From contig CM066990.1 in assembly GCA_033977485.1 (NCBI GenBank), positions 13,396,001 through 13,460,000 of the forward strand: 64,000 bases of DNA, given 5' to 3'. The position numbers and the translations under genes were made by a program. Below the pieces are notes generated by a model. That model searched no databases. It was not told the origin of the DNA and worked only from the letters and a program-made list of their open reading frames with translations. Below are positions 44,468 through 54,943 of this stretch, one piece after another. How positions within the stretch are numbered: position 1 is the stretch's first letter; each line of letters begins with the position of its first letter. This stretch comes from Hydrangea macrophylla (lineage: Eukaryota > Streptophyta > Magnoliopsida > Cornales > Hydrangeaceae).

Positions 44468-45078
44468 TAATGTCTAGTCAATCACCATAAAAGCTGAGTA
44501 GAGGCCCATCTCACGATGGGGCAAAATGTGGTATTTTAGCACAATGTAGCTCCTTCCTCTCTCGTACCTTAACCCCCGAACCGAGTTCTTTGGTGACGAT
44601 GGGACAGTGCTCTCTATCCATTGAACATAATAGATTTAGTTTTCTTGGTTTTCTTTACCAACCAAGTGGCGACTCTATTAGTGAGGTTCTCTCTGGATTT
44701 AGCCTTGTGGGATAAAACATGGACTACTCACTCGTGTAGCCTTGAATATGGATCATGGGCATTGATTGTTGCCTTATGTTGGGATAAAAAGTCCCATAGA
44801 ATCCAAAATACAAGTAATTCAAATCAATCAGATCAGAGAAAGGCTAATGAAGGGTAGTGAACCTCACTCGTGGCTGTTAGCATGAGATGTGAAATGGGAA
44901 TAATCAAGCAGGCCAAATCCTTCTAGGCCCCAAGCTTGGTTTGGGTACCCATAATTGGCGACTCTGCTAGGGACTGAACTAATAGGGTTAGACTCCAATA
45001 CTTTCAAGGTCCTTTGACTTTATATTATGAGGATCGCACATGCATTAGTTTTAGGAAGCTTGGGAGGACCAAAGCCGA
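44468..45078 (+). repeat. 611-bp direct duplication of U5 and primer site, second unit
   Basis: Second copy, with primer site at 44956. The two units differ at scattered bases (for example AATTCAAATCAATC against AGTCCAAATCGATC), so the duplication is not recent. Confidence 0.8.
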
Positions 45079-46285
45079 GGGCCTGCAGCCTGTCAGATCC
45101 CCTCTGAGGAGGACTTCCCTACCCCATCATGTATCTAACGGTATAAAAAGTTGTCCACGTACCATACCAAACCTTGTAATGGGTGGCATATAGGACACTC
45201 ACTGAGGGACCCTTTTTTGACTCTATCTACCTTGATGCTTATAGTAGCCATAGAGCCAATCCTTTAAGGTTTGACCTGATATGACAATGTGTGAACACAT
45301 GCTTTACTTGCCCTTTAGGACTATGTAACATGTTAAGAAAGCCTATACGACATGTGGTACATAGCCCTGTCTAATGCCCAAAGCATTCTATCTATGTGAA
45401 ATGCTCACCACATGACATGAGGATGGTTTGCTTATGTGTTATACAGGGAATATGTGCCACGAATCCGTAGGACGACGAGTCATAACCTTGTTTGTGTCCT
45501 ATTTGCTAGAGCTAACCCTGATTAGGCTGTAAGCTATCATGAGCCTTATCACACATGAATTTTCAATCATGGAAAGACTAGAGTGATACTGATTAAATGT
45601 CTATATGATGGCTTGGAATAAGGTCACTCAATTGTATTTGTATGTCGTGCATGTCATAGTAAAAAAAAAACAACAAAAAATGTTTTCCAAATAGACACAA
45701 GTCCCTTCACAAAATGCATTTCGAAGGAAATCATTTTGAATATGAAGTTATAAGAATGGAAATATCTTCAACCTCTCTTTCTAAAGAAATTTTTTTTAAA
45801 AAATAAAATAGAATTTCTTTGAAGTCATTTTGAAAACAAAAAAAATTCTCCCTTTCTAAAAATTTTTTTTTAAAAAAATGAAAAGAGAAAAAAGGATTTA
45901 TGAGTCTTGCTTTTCCAAAGAATAATAAAATTCCATATTTTCAAGACAAAAAAAAAAAAAATTCCTTTCGAGATGTGTAAAATTTTTTTTCTATATTTTA
46001 AAAACAAAGAAAAAGGGAGTAGCCCATGATTTGTTTTAGAAGAATAAGAAATGGATGAACTTCCATTTCGAAAAAGAAAATGATTCAAAATAAACAAATG
46101 GGAATTGAAAGAATAAAATAGGGGCTTATGAATAATGAATAATAGGGGCACAATCATTCTGAGATTTAAACATAATTTTAAAATTTAAAATTGCAGAGAG
46201 ATAGGTGAACGTAGCTCCGAGAAATAAGAAGGTAACACCTTCTTAGGTCTAATCCCCCCATCATTTCGAAATCAAGACTGGTCTA
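45079..46285 (+). mobile_element. Leader of LTR T element
   Basis: Noncoding. 45210-45230 (GAGGGACCCTTTTTTGACTC) resembles the leader of the nested Tat/Ogre element near 17462. 45660-46180 is very AT-rich with A and T runs and yields only spurious frames. Confidence 0.55.
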
Positions 46286-46462
46286 ATGGCTCAGAAGTAC
46301 CTCGAAAGAAGGTTGAATGCACTCCAAAATATAGTAGAATAACAAGGTCACATGCTCTCCCAAATTAGCAAGAAATTAGATGAATTGACAGGCTCAATTA
46401 ACTTGCTATTCTACAAGCTAAAAAAGATAGATAGGTTGGAGATTAATGGAGGCAAGACATGA
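46286..46462 (+). pseudogene. gag: Tat-like Gag N-terminal remnant
   Basis: ATG at 46286 opens MAQKYLERRLNALQNIVE, then TAA at 46340-46342, then QGHMLSQISKKLDELTGSIN in the same frame, with a further stop at 46460. Heptad-like Leu spacing matches the coiled-coil start seen in Tat Gag proteins such as TELINQQSDRLTQVL of the nested copies. It is cut off near 46577 by LTR fragment C. Assignment rests on position and the coiled-coil pattern only. Confidence 0.4.
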
Positions 46463-46576
46463 GTCCAATAATTATATCCTAAAAGTGATGTTTTTAGAAG
46501 TTTTGACTTGAAGGAATGAGCCAAAATAGGGAACCCGAGCCCTAGTCAGCTTGCCCAATTTTAGGAAAAAGATGGC

Positions 46577-47678
46577 CTTTCAATCGATTGAAAAGGATTT
46601 CAATCGATTATTATTGATGTTAACTCAATCGATTGAAAGTATCTTTTACCCCAATCGATTGAACCCTTGTCTCAATCGATTGGTATTTACAGAATGTGGA
46701 CTGTATATGTTGTTTATGATATAAACTGCTGAGTTATTTAAATACTATCTTTATGCTTTCATTATGCAATACTGTTGAATTTGAAGAGATAATGAGATGC
46801 GATAATGCAATGCGTTGATAATACATAAACAACGTTTTGTAACTTTAGTTAACGTGGTAGTTAGGAATCAGTTTGATATCCGTTTCAATTTAATCAGAGT
46901 ACTAAGGCCATAATGGGATGTCATGTATCAGTATTAGTAGGGAACCCAAATAGGTTTGATAAGTTCTGGGAATCTAGCAAGGGCAGACGCTTGGTCATGA
47001 TATGTCCTTAAAAGCAATGGGCGGTGATTATGGTCTTAAAAGCGGTGGTAGTCCTAATATAGCAAGGTGATCCATGATATGTCTATAAAAGTAGTGGGCG
47101 ACGAATATGCCCTTAAAAGTAGTGTGTTGGGATTACTAGTAGTCATCGCTAAGTCGTGGAAATAGATTTTTATCCCTTTGTTCAAATGTTATATCCCTGA
47201 TACACAATAGGCTATGCATATGTCCTTAAAAGTAGGGGATGGAATGACGTGGTGTTCGTGACACGCAGTGTGGCAGTGATTATGTCCTTAAAAGCAGTGG
47301 AAGGAATGATAGTATAGCTATAGAGTTGAACTATTGAGTCTATTCCTTAATCATGGGTACCTTTTCAGTCTTTAGATAACATGATGTTAGTAATCGATTA
47401 ATGATTAGAAGAAAGGGAAGATATTACTAGTAACATTATTTACCTATCGTTCATAACTCATAGTTACTTCACCTTTATCATATTGTATAAGTTTCCACTT
47501 ACTCATCAGTAAGCTGAGGGCTTTATGCCTGGACATTCCCCGTCCAGACTATCATGTTCCTAATACTATGGGTGATGGAGACTACTATGATGGCTACTAC
47601 CCAGAGGGGGATTTCGCAGAGGGTGGCCTCACGAATGACAATTATGCTAGGGAGGACTATGATGCTAATGATTATGTA
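46577..47678 (+). mobile_element. Tekay-type LTR fragment C
   Basis: It begins in the middle of the downstream palindrome array, so promoter and left end are missing, and follows LTR A and E in order: CAATCGATTG sites, ACAGAATGT, degenerate TGTCCTTAAAAGC modules, stem-loop and acidic ORF. It breaks inside the ORF at about 47678, where the pol end fragment joins. Confidence 0.75.
46581..46682. promoter_or_regulatory. CAATCGATTG array, fragment C
   Basis: Sites start at 46581, 46601 (last base changed), 46626, 46652 and 46673, spacings 20, 25, 26 and 21 bp, close to the 20/25 pattern of LTR A. Confidence 0.7.
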
Positions 47679-47717
47679 GTACCTGAATTTCTCCAGAAAT
47701 TCCACGCAGGATATTAG
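47529..47717 (+). pseudogene. Stem-loop and acidic ORF, fragment C
   Basis: Stem CTGGAC (47529-47534) pairs perfectly with GTCCAG (47542-47547). The frame from 47550 reads YHVPNTMGDGDYYDGYYPEG, then REDYDANDYV, and runs through the junction with the pol fragment to TAG at 47715-47717, so its natural C-terminus is lost. It begins two bases after the stem AG, as in the other copies. The nearby ATG at 47525 is in another frame. Confidence 0.45.
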
Positions 47718-48064
47718 AAATTAGTGATGTTGTCACCAAGGTTATCAAGTATTCACAATGTTTTTCACATCAATTTGTTGAAGGAGTATCATCAGGGTGC
47801 GACGCCACATGTAATCGACTTCAAGGACATTGAAGCGAATAACAACATGTCTTACACAGAGAGACCCATCAAGATTTTGGGTCGAGAAACCAAGAAGCTG
47901 AGGAACAAGGAGATCCCATTTGTGAAAGTTCAATGGAATCATCATGATGAAAGAGAAGCTTCGTGGGAAATGGAGTCAGAGATGCGAGAGAAATATGCTT
48001 TTTTGTTTTGTACCTAGATAAGCTCTGATTTCGAGGAGGAAATCCTTTAATAGGTGGTGGAAGA
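47679..48064 (+). pseudogene. pol: Tekay pol C-terminal (chromodomain) fragment, first copy
   Basis: A frame from 47724 to 48017 reads SIHNVFHINLLKEYHQG, RPIKILGRETKKLRNKEIPF and EASWEMESEMREKYAFLF, matching the chromodomain tail of the pol at 1508-3025. The preceding ACCTGAATTTCTC text (47680-47723) is not pol and is shared with 54606-54652, so both copies derive from one chimeric internal region. The polypurine tract and LTR B follow. Integrase core and RT are absent. Confidence 0.85.
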
Positions 48065-48360
48065 TGTAACACCTGTAATTTTCTTTTCATTAATAATATC
48101 AATTTTTCGAATTTCTGTATTGGACCGACTATATTATTATGTTATTATTTTAATTATGTGACGGTATGGACGTATTGTAGTATTATCATATTAGACTGTA
48201 GTAACTGTACCGACTCGGCCGTAATAATAATTAACGTAGTCCCGTACCCGGACCCGGACATTAAAAATAATACCCGTTTGCACGTAAATCGAGATCGACA
48301 CGTATACCGAGAAACTTATGCACGTAAAATGAGAAAGTGATACACAACCCGAGGTAGGCC

Positions 48361-48431
48361 CCACATGGCCGGCCATGTGGCAACCACATGACAACCCTTT
48401 GGACACATGTCCACTTAATGGACACATGTCC
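48361..48431. promoter_or_regulatory. Palindrome cluster upstream of TATA, LTR B
   Basis: A perfect 20-bp palindrome CCACATGGCCGGCCATGTGG (48361-48380) and two perfect copies of GGACACATGTCC (48401-48412, 48420-48431), ending 43 bp before the TATA box. CACATG is an E-box. LTR D has eroded versions. Confidence 0.75.
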
Positions 48432-48473
48432 TATGCATGTAACATGCAAATGACACCTAAGCTAATGCACTTT

Positions 48474-48484
48474 CTATATATAAC
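48474..48484 (+). promoter_or_regulatory. TATA box, LTR B
   Basis: CTATATATAAC. LTR D copy at 55574-55581. Confidence 0.7.
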
Positions 48485-48779
48485 ATGCACATGCACACAA
48501 TTGACACTCTTTCTCTTATAATCTGCACTTAAGTAAAGAAAATAGAGCTGGAGTTATAAGTTCATATAGGAGAAGAAGAAGGTGACACTATTGAAGTTGA
48601 AGTTCAAGCTCCATCAAGCTCAAGAACAATATCAAGCTTAATTTCAAACTTTGGTGAGTAAATAGTGAGTAAATTATGAGTAAATTGTGAGTAATCTAAC
48701 TCAATTTAGAACATATATAGCATGTATTAATGTTTAGTAGGAGTTTGATGTTGTTGTGTTGAAGTTTTCATGACATGCA

Positions 48780-49470
48780 AGACAAATCCTTAAATCTGAG
48801 AAACAGAAACTTCCAGCAGAATGTAGTTTAGTAAAATGAATGTTTTGTGCAGCTCAAAAATTTGAATGAAGCTAGGTTTTTTTGTGAAGAACACTAACTC
48901 ATATATCTACAAATAACGCTTCTATAGCTCAGTCTAGAAATCAATCCTTCATGGGTGAAATGCATGTACAACGCAGTCTTATAAACCTGGGAAAACAGAA
49001 TCTTCCAGCAGAATGTAGTTTAGTAAAATGAATGTTTTGAGGAGCTCTAAATCAGAATTAAGCTAGGTTTTTTTTGTGGTAAAATATAACTCATTTATCT
49101 ACAAATAACTCTTTTATAGCTCAGTCTATAAATCAATCCTTCATAGGTGAAATGCATGTACAACGCAGTGTTATAAATCTGGGAAACAGAAACTTTCAGC
49201 AGAACATAGTTTAGTAAAATGAACGTTTGGAGTAGCTCAAAAATCTGAATTAGGCTAGGTTTTTTTGTGAAGAAAGTTAACTCATTTGTCTACATATTAC
49301 TCCGGTATAGCCTAGTCTAAAAATGATTCCTTCATAGGTGATATTCACGTACAATGCAGTGCTATAAATTTGGGACAGAGCAGTCCGAAAATATAGAAAT
49401 GTCTGAGTAAAATAAATATTTTGAGCAGCTCAAAAATGTAATTGAAGCTAGATTTTTTTGTACATGAAGA
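48780..49470 (+). repeat. 190-bp tandem repeats, LTR B
   Basis: Four diverged units with common blocks TTTAGTAAAATGAATGTTTTG, read in two parts, AGCTCAAAAAT, AGCTAGGTTTTTTTG and TTCATGGGTGAAATGCATGT; AGCTC anchors near 48852, 49043, 49234 and 49426. LTR D has the same four near 55890-56570. Confidence 0.8.
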
Positions 49471-50164
49471 TGATCTAAATACCTATAATGTTCTAGTTTT
49501 GAGTTTGATCTACAAAGCAATTTATCATGCCCAAATAAATCATATTGTTTCAGTCAACACAGTGAAAATGTATCTTGGTAGATTGTGTAGCTTTTTGTAT
49601 AATGTTTTGTTTATGCATGGTATTGATTGTTGATGCTAGTTTCCTGTACCTATGTTGTTATGAAAATCTTATGCTATGGTAGTGCTATTGCATAGATGAG
49701 TATGTTAAGGGTTTCATCTATATGTTTATTGGTATTAAATCCATGTTATAAATCCATGAGCTACGTGCTATGTTTTCCCATTGTTATGAATATAGTTTAA
49801 TGACCGTTGGAAAGCTCATACCCAAGCTTTAAGTATGTTGTACAACACGATTATTGCGTTAATAAGTGATCAGAAGAGTTTCCATCGTAAGTATATTGAG
49901 AGGTAAAACGGAATGTCGGACGTATAGCGAAATATTAACGGTTATAAATAGATGATATTAATGAACTAAACTACGAAACGTACGAACATGAAAAATAACG
50001 ATAAAACCTTCAATAACAAATTTAATGCAAATAAGGGACGTTGGGTTTCGTTTCTAGTCGCGTGACTACCGGTCAAAGTTGATTCGTGAACTTTCATGTC
50101 GTGTTTGTATAATTCTTGCAAAGTTGGTCTCTCGATTATTGCATGGAGTCGATTGGTGAGTTAT

Positions 50165-50575
50165 GTTTTGTTCCTTGATCTGAGGATCGGTATGACGTGT
50201 TCGGTCAAGTGCGGATGACCTGAGGTTTATCATAATGTGTTCGATCAAGTAGTTGATTAGTTTTCTGCACCCTTGGTCTGAGGATCGGCATGACGTGTTC
50301 GGTCGTGCTGGTGACCTGAGGATCGGCATGACGTGTTCGACCAAGTGAATGTGAATATCCCGCAGGAGTTGTGAAATGTTTTGTACCCTTGGACTGAGGA
50401 TCAGCATGATGTGTACGGTTATGTACGGGTGACCTGAGGATCGGCATGACGTGTTTGTCCAAGTGATTATTAATTTCCCATACCCTTGGTCTGAGGATCA
50501 GCATGACGTGTTCGGTAACGTGCAGGCGACCTGAGGATCGGCATGACGTGTTCGACCAAGAGATTGTTAATGTCC
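50165..50575 (+). repeat. GAGGATCGGCATGACGTGTT repeat array, LTR B
   Basis: About eight units carrying GGATCGGCATGACGTGTTCG in two alternating contexts (TTGGTCTGAGG and GTGACCTGAGG). Most keep TGACGTG, a bZIP-type ACGT-core site. LTR D has the same array at about 57310-57690. The minus-strand frames here are repeat artefacts. Confidence 0.8.
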
Positions 50576-50969
50576 CGCACACTTATGCCATTTGGGCGAC
50601 AGTTTGAATGCCAGTTGGGCGATAGTTTGAATACCATTTGGGCGACAGTTTGAGTGCCAGTTGGGCGACAGTTAACTATTCATTGTTGAGTGTTGTTCTT
50701 TCTTGACCAGTAAATGCGTGTGGAGTTAAGTCTTCTTTCAGTCAATGTCATTGGTCAGTTGAGTTCTGGGTTAAGTTTCAAAGGGAATGATTGGGTTTAG
50801 ATAAGACATGGTTTTGAGAATAAGAAAAGATGAACGAGACATAGTATCGAGAATAAGAAATGATGAACTAGATATGGTTTCGAGAAATAATAAGAGATGA
50901 TGAATAACTTACCTTGGTGGTGGTAACCTTAAGGGGACCCTCACTTAGCTTAACCGCTAATGGCTTTTC

Positions 50970-51101
50970 ATGCCGCTAGACCTTCCACGTCTAGCCTTTG
51001 GAAGTCCAGACAGAGCTGGCTATGATCAAGATACAGATTTTGCTACTAAAGACTATGCTGGTGAAGATTACTACGAGGAAGGCTATGGTTTCGCCAGCTG
51101 A
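50970..51101 (+). CDS. Stem-loop and acidic ORF, LTR B
   Basis: ATG at 50970 opens 43 codons to TGA at 51099-51101: MPLDLPRLAFGSPDRAGYD, then KDYAGEDYYEEGYGFAS. The stem CTAGAC (50976-50981) pairs perfectly with GTCTAG (50989-50994) inside the first codons. LTR D has the same 43 codons with a few changes. In LTR A and fragment C the acidic part is kept but the ATG is out of frame, while the distance from the stem AG keeps its phase, so the ATG may be incidental. No protein family is recognised. Confidence 0.45.
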   Translation: MPLDLPRLAFGSPDRAGYDQDTDFATKDYAGEDYYEEGYGFAS

Positions 51102-51403
51102 AAATCTTGGAGTTTTTCTTTTATCATAGTTCTGTTATTAATATGTTTAATGATGTAATAGCTTAGTTGAACTTGTAATATCTATCTTTTGGATATCTTT
51201 TAGTCTGTAATATACTAATCATGTAAGACTTGAATGTTTAAATTCTTGCTTCCGCTGAACTTAGTCACTTTCCCGTATTATGTTATTGTTTTAAGCATTT
51301 TTGGACAATCCGGTGACATTCACAACCAGTCACGTGTCTACGAACCCATAAAGGAAATTTATTATTCCCTATTTTTTGTACTTTGGGGCGTGACAGGGAT
51401 TTT

Positions 51404-51416
51404 TGGTATCAGAGCC
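51404..51416 (+). other. tRNA-iMet primer binding site after LTR B
   Basis: TGGTATCAGAGCC, 8 bp after the LTR end. It marks the start of the internal region running to 54990. Confidence 0.9.
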
Positions 51417-51518
51417 TTAGGTTTAGACGCGCTCACTGATTGTCCTACACCTTAAGTCATGAGCCTATGATTTACCTCGTATTAGTACTGACGCTAAGTT
51501 AGCTCCTCTTGCAGGACT

Positions 51519-52205
51519 ATAGAGCCGATCTTCGTTCTCGATAATTTTAGAGGGCACTATATTCTCGATGGTCTTATCTAGCCTGCCAACCCAGTACTAT
51601 ATCGACAGGGGATCTGCTAGAGGGCGAGGCATATCTTGGAGGAGGATATACGGAGAGCTGTGCTTACCGATACATTGCAGTATCCGGATCGAGTTCAGCC
51701 CAAGTCGATCCATGCTTCAAAGACTACCATACTCATTCATCAAGAGCTTATCAACATGGCCCAGGATGAGGCATTATACAATGATATACTTTTCCTGATT
51801 ATCCTGGCAGCACCAGCACCACCATTCTCTCCCAAGCTCATACCAGAGCCAGATGTCGATTCAGATCCCATAAATACAGATAGCAACGACGACATAGCAA
51901 GTGGAGAGGATTCTGTAGGCAGTGCCCACTCAGCAGATGACCCATCTGATGGTGGCGACACAGATGAAGACGATGACCTGATAATTGAGGACGATTCGGC
52001 AAGTAGCGACGACAAGCCGATCGAGGAGGTTGACCCAGCGGACGATCTTCAGAGAGCAGGGGATGATGTATACAACCATCCAACACCACCAGTTGACGGG
52101 GACAAGATGATACCGATGCCTAAGCAGAACCACGAAGCAGATCCAGCTGACATCAAGTAGAAGGAGGAGGACCCTGAGGAGGAGTTCTTAGAGGACCTGT
52201 TATAG
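51519..52205 (+). pseudogene. Acidic leader ORF between primer site and gag
   Basis: A single frame from about 51519 (ATA where an ATG would be expected) to TAG at 52203-52205, about 228 codons. It is broken by TAG at 51579-51581, TAG at 51612-51614 and TAG at 52158-52160. It starts EPIFVLDNFRGHYILDG, matching PPLFVPDEFGGHYVYE after LTR A. The middle has LILH-type helices (TILIHQELINMAQDEALYND). The C-terminal half is strongly acidic (EDSVGS, DGGDTDEDDDLIIEDDSASS, KEEDPEEEFLEDLL). It precedes Gag zinc-knuckle remnants, so it is a separate leader protein in this Tekay family. No enzymatic motif is seen. Confidence 0.65.
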
Positions 52206-54129
52206 ATAATAAGAGAGGAAAATTTTACCTTAGATATGGTAAGGGAGTATCATAGTAAATAGTTATATCCTTTCTGCTCATTCCACTCCTTTTGAGTAAA
52301 TCGATGCCTTCTATTCTAATGGCCATTTCTTTTGAAAATGGTATCTATATATTTTGTAAAGTGGCTCCAACTACCGTCAATAATTATTGTGATACACTCC
52401 TTGATAAGTAATTCATTTCCTTGAATTTTTAGAAATTCCCCAGTCAACAATTCTTGAGTATGTACCTTGATCATCCGATTCTTGACAAATTCTTTTGAGA
52501 ACAAGTTCGATCACTAGTACTGGAAAGTCATTCTTTTGACTTATTATTCTTTGAACTAAAATCTTGAAAGTTCATTGTCTTTGAGATTATTCTAAATAAA
52601 TTTGATTACTAATACTGCAAAGTCATTCTTTTTGACTTATTATCCCTTGAGCAAATTCTTACAAGTTCATTTCATTTGAAATAATTCTAAATAAGTACTT
52701 TGTTCTTGTTCTTGTTAGGAACTCAAAAACGTTGTACTCCCTGTACATCTTGACCTCTTATTGTCTCTCTCAGTTGCTACATTATTCTTTATCACTAGGG
52801 TTTTGTTTAGAATATTTCACTTATGAAATACCTCAATCTTATTTCATTCAAGGCCTTATGCCATTAGTTACTTTCATTTCCTACAAATCTTGAGATACTA
52901 CGATTACTTCCATAGTAATCAGTCATACAATTATTGTTAGATTTACGTTTTATTCTTGAATGGATCACATCATTCTACTATTATACTTCTATCTGTGAAG
53001 ATTCACATGCCTTTTCGGATTCGGCTTCGGCTTCATTTTGGGTCAATCTGTTCAATTGCTTCAATCATCATATTCTAGTTGCCGGGATTATGATGATAAC
53101 CATAATGTGAATTATAACAGGTTATGATTGCTTTACATAAGGTATGATAGAAACCTTATAGACACAAACTCATAAGTAGACACGCAAGAATCTTCTCGAT
53201 CTCTGCAATAGATGAATCATCTCAAATAACTGAGGACTAGTCCGGAAGGCTAAGCAACATAATATCTAAGGAGATCGATCCCCCGGGTGTATTTGGAAGA
53301 CTGATACAAGGCTTGTGGAAGACCGCTGATGGCACTAGCGTAAGTGACTATGGAAATGAGTTGTTTAGACACCTCCATATCGCCCATTCAGAATTGCTTT
53401 TGAGACCACTCAAGCCACAACCTGCTACACTACCAAGGTCAGCCCTACTACAAGGAGCACATGAGATATTAACTTAACCCGAGGCGATGGAAGACGCAAG
53501 AATAGAACATACCTTCAACAGATCAAACGACCTCATAGACTGCTGCTATCGACCACGTTCAATAACAACAAACGACTCGCACCGCGAACATTAGTGAAGA
53601 TGAGTACTGCATTCCACCTTCAAGCCAATGATCAGATCGCATAGGGCCTACCAAGAGAAGACACATTTTGGGTTTACAACATCGATGTTCCATCAACACG
53701 CTGAAGAAATGCATCTCTGACCCTGCGCACGTTATAAATTAAAACAATGTAAGGCTGAGTAATTATATTCATCTTTCTGATTTAACTCCTTTTGAGTAGA
53801 CCCACTATTTTCTACCATTGGTTGCGTTAGATCAATTATCCTTATGATTTCATGTTGACACGCAAAGGAACTCAATCACAATAACACGCTTAAAAGGATG
53901 CAACGACCCCTACAAGTTATAGAAGGCAATCGTGAGACCATCTAGACTTCTCAACCATTGCATCCAAAAGTTGAGAGGTAAGAATCTTGCCCGATTAAAG
54001 ACGCAGAAGAAACAAACCAGTATCACGAACAACTACTCGAATGCAGTCCACAATCATTGAGGAAAACTCTGGATACATTAAGAATCATCACAAGAGGCAA
54101 AGAAACAATGAAAGGAAAGTTAATCAAAC
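52206..54129 (+). mobile_element. Degenerate internal region (leader to gag)
   Basis: No intact frame and no recognisable Gag core. It should correspond to spacer and the N-terminal part of gag by position. AT-rich before 53000. Confidence 0.45.
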
Positions 54130-54355
54130 TGTCGTTCAGACACATCCAAAGCAACGTGATATCTGCGATGGCTGTGGAATATCTGGACATCACTCCAAAG
54201 AATGAAAAGCACCGAAACAGCCCACAAGTTGATAGCCGTAGTGCTTTAATCATGGAAAGACTAGACGTATGCACAAAGATTGTCCAGAACAAGTTCAAAA
54301 CATGGTTCCACCACAAAGAAGGTCCCAAAAGAGAGCTCGCAGATCATCAAATTAA
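54130..54355 (+). pseudogene. gag: Gag zinc-knuckle remnant
   Basis: One frame reads QRDICDGCGISGHHSKE and meets TGA where the last Cys of a CCHC knuckle would be. In another frame, CFNHGKTRRMHKDCPEQ (from 54242) is a second knuckle, followed by a basic QRRSQKRARRSSN tail ending at TAA 54353-54355. Two knuckles with a basic tail fit the C-terminus of a Tekay-type Gag that binds element RNA. A frameshift and a stop disable it. Pol is missing directly after it. Confidence 0.65.
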
Positions 54356-54645
54356 TCCCAGCATTGAACAAGACGAAAGACCAAAGGTGCCATATTCAAT
54401 GTCAGAACTTTGAATTTCGCTTGGCATTGTTTTAGCAAAGAAGTTTGGACGTTTGAAAGAATTTGTGAGAAGGTCTGATTAGTTAGCTAGTGGGAACCTC
54501 ACAACCTTAAAATCTGAGATATGATTAGTACCTTGTACTTTCTAAGACCTAGCAAACTCTAGATTTTGAGGATGAAATCCTCTGATAAGGTGGCTAGAGA
54601 TGTTGCACCTGAATTTCTCTAAAAATTCCACGTAGGATATTAGAA
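54356..54645 (+). mobile_element. Foreign 3' end and first 45 bp of another LTR inside the element
   Basis: GATTTTGAGGATGAAATCC and GGTGGCTAGAGA look like the end of a gypsy internal region with its polypurine tract, then TGTTGCACCTGAATTTC at 54601 looks like an LTR start of a different family. After about 45 bp it joins chromodomain coding text. Part of this junction is repeated at 47679-47723. Confidence 0.55.
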
Positions 54646-54652
54646 ATTAGTA

Positions 54653-54943
54653 ATGTTGCCACCAAGGTTATCAGGTATTCACAATCTTTTTCACATCAGT
54701 TTGTTGAAGGAGTATCATCAGGGCGCGATGCCACATGTAATCGGCTTCAAGGACATTGAGGCGAATAAAAACATGTCTTACACAGAGAGACCCATCAAGA
54801 TTTTGGGTCGAGAAACCAAGAAGCTAAGGAACAAGGAGATCCCATTTGTGAAAGTTCAATGGAATCATCACGATGAAAGAGAAGCTTTGTGGGAAATGGA
54901 ATCAGAGATGCGAGAGAAATATCCTTTTCTGTTTTGTACCTAG
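54653..54943 (+). pseudogene. pol: Tekay pol C-terminal (chromodomain) fragment, second copy
   Basis: 96 codons reading GIHNLFHISLLKEYHQG, RPIKILGRETKKLRNKEIPF and ALWEMESEMREKYPFLF to a stop at 54941-54943. It is near-identical to the fragment at 47724-48017. The integrase core is missing upstream. The polypurine tract GGTGGTGGAAGA lies directly before LTR D at 54991. Confidence 0.85.

Larger units (their letters stand above)
48065..51395 (+). mobile_element. LTR B (Tekay-type)
   Basis: 3331 bp, from TGTAACACCTG to GGGGCGTGACA. It has pol text on the left and a primer site on the right. Contents: palindromes and TATA box, GTGAGT donor-like site (48654), four 190-bp repeats, a GGCATGACGTGTTCG array, GGGCGACAGTTTGA repeats (50586-50670), stem-loop and acidic ORF, U5. 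Near-identical in order to LTR D. Confidence 0.92.

Noticed and set aside
50066..50582. Overlapping minus-strand frames in LTR B and D (RTRHADPQ-type repeats)
   Set aside because: Generated by the GGATCGGCATGACGTG tandem array; frames differ between copies.
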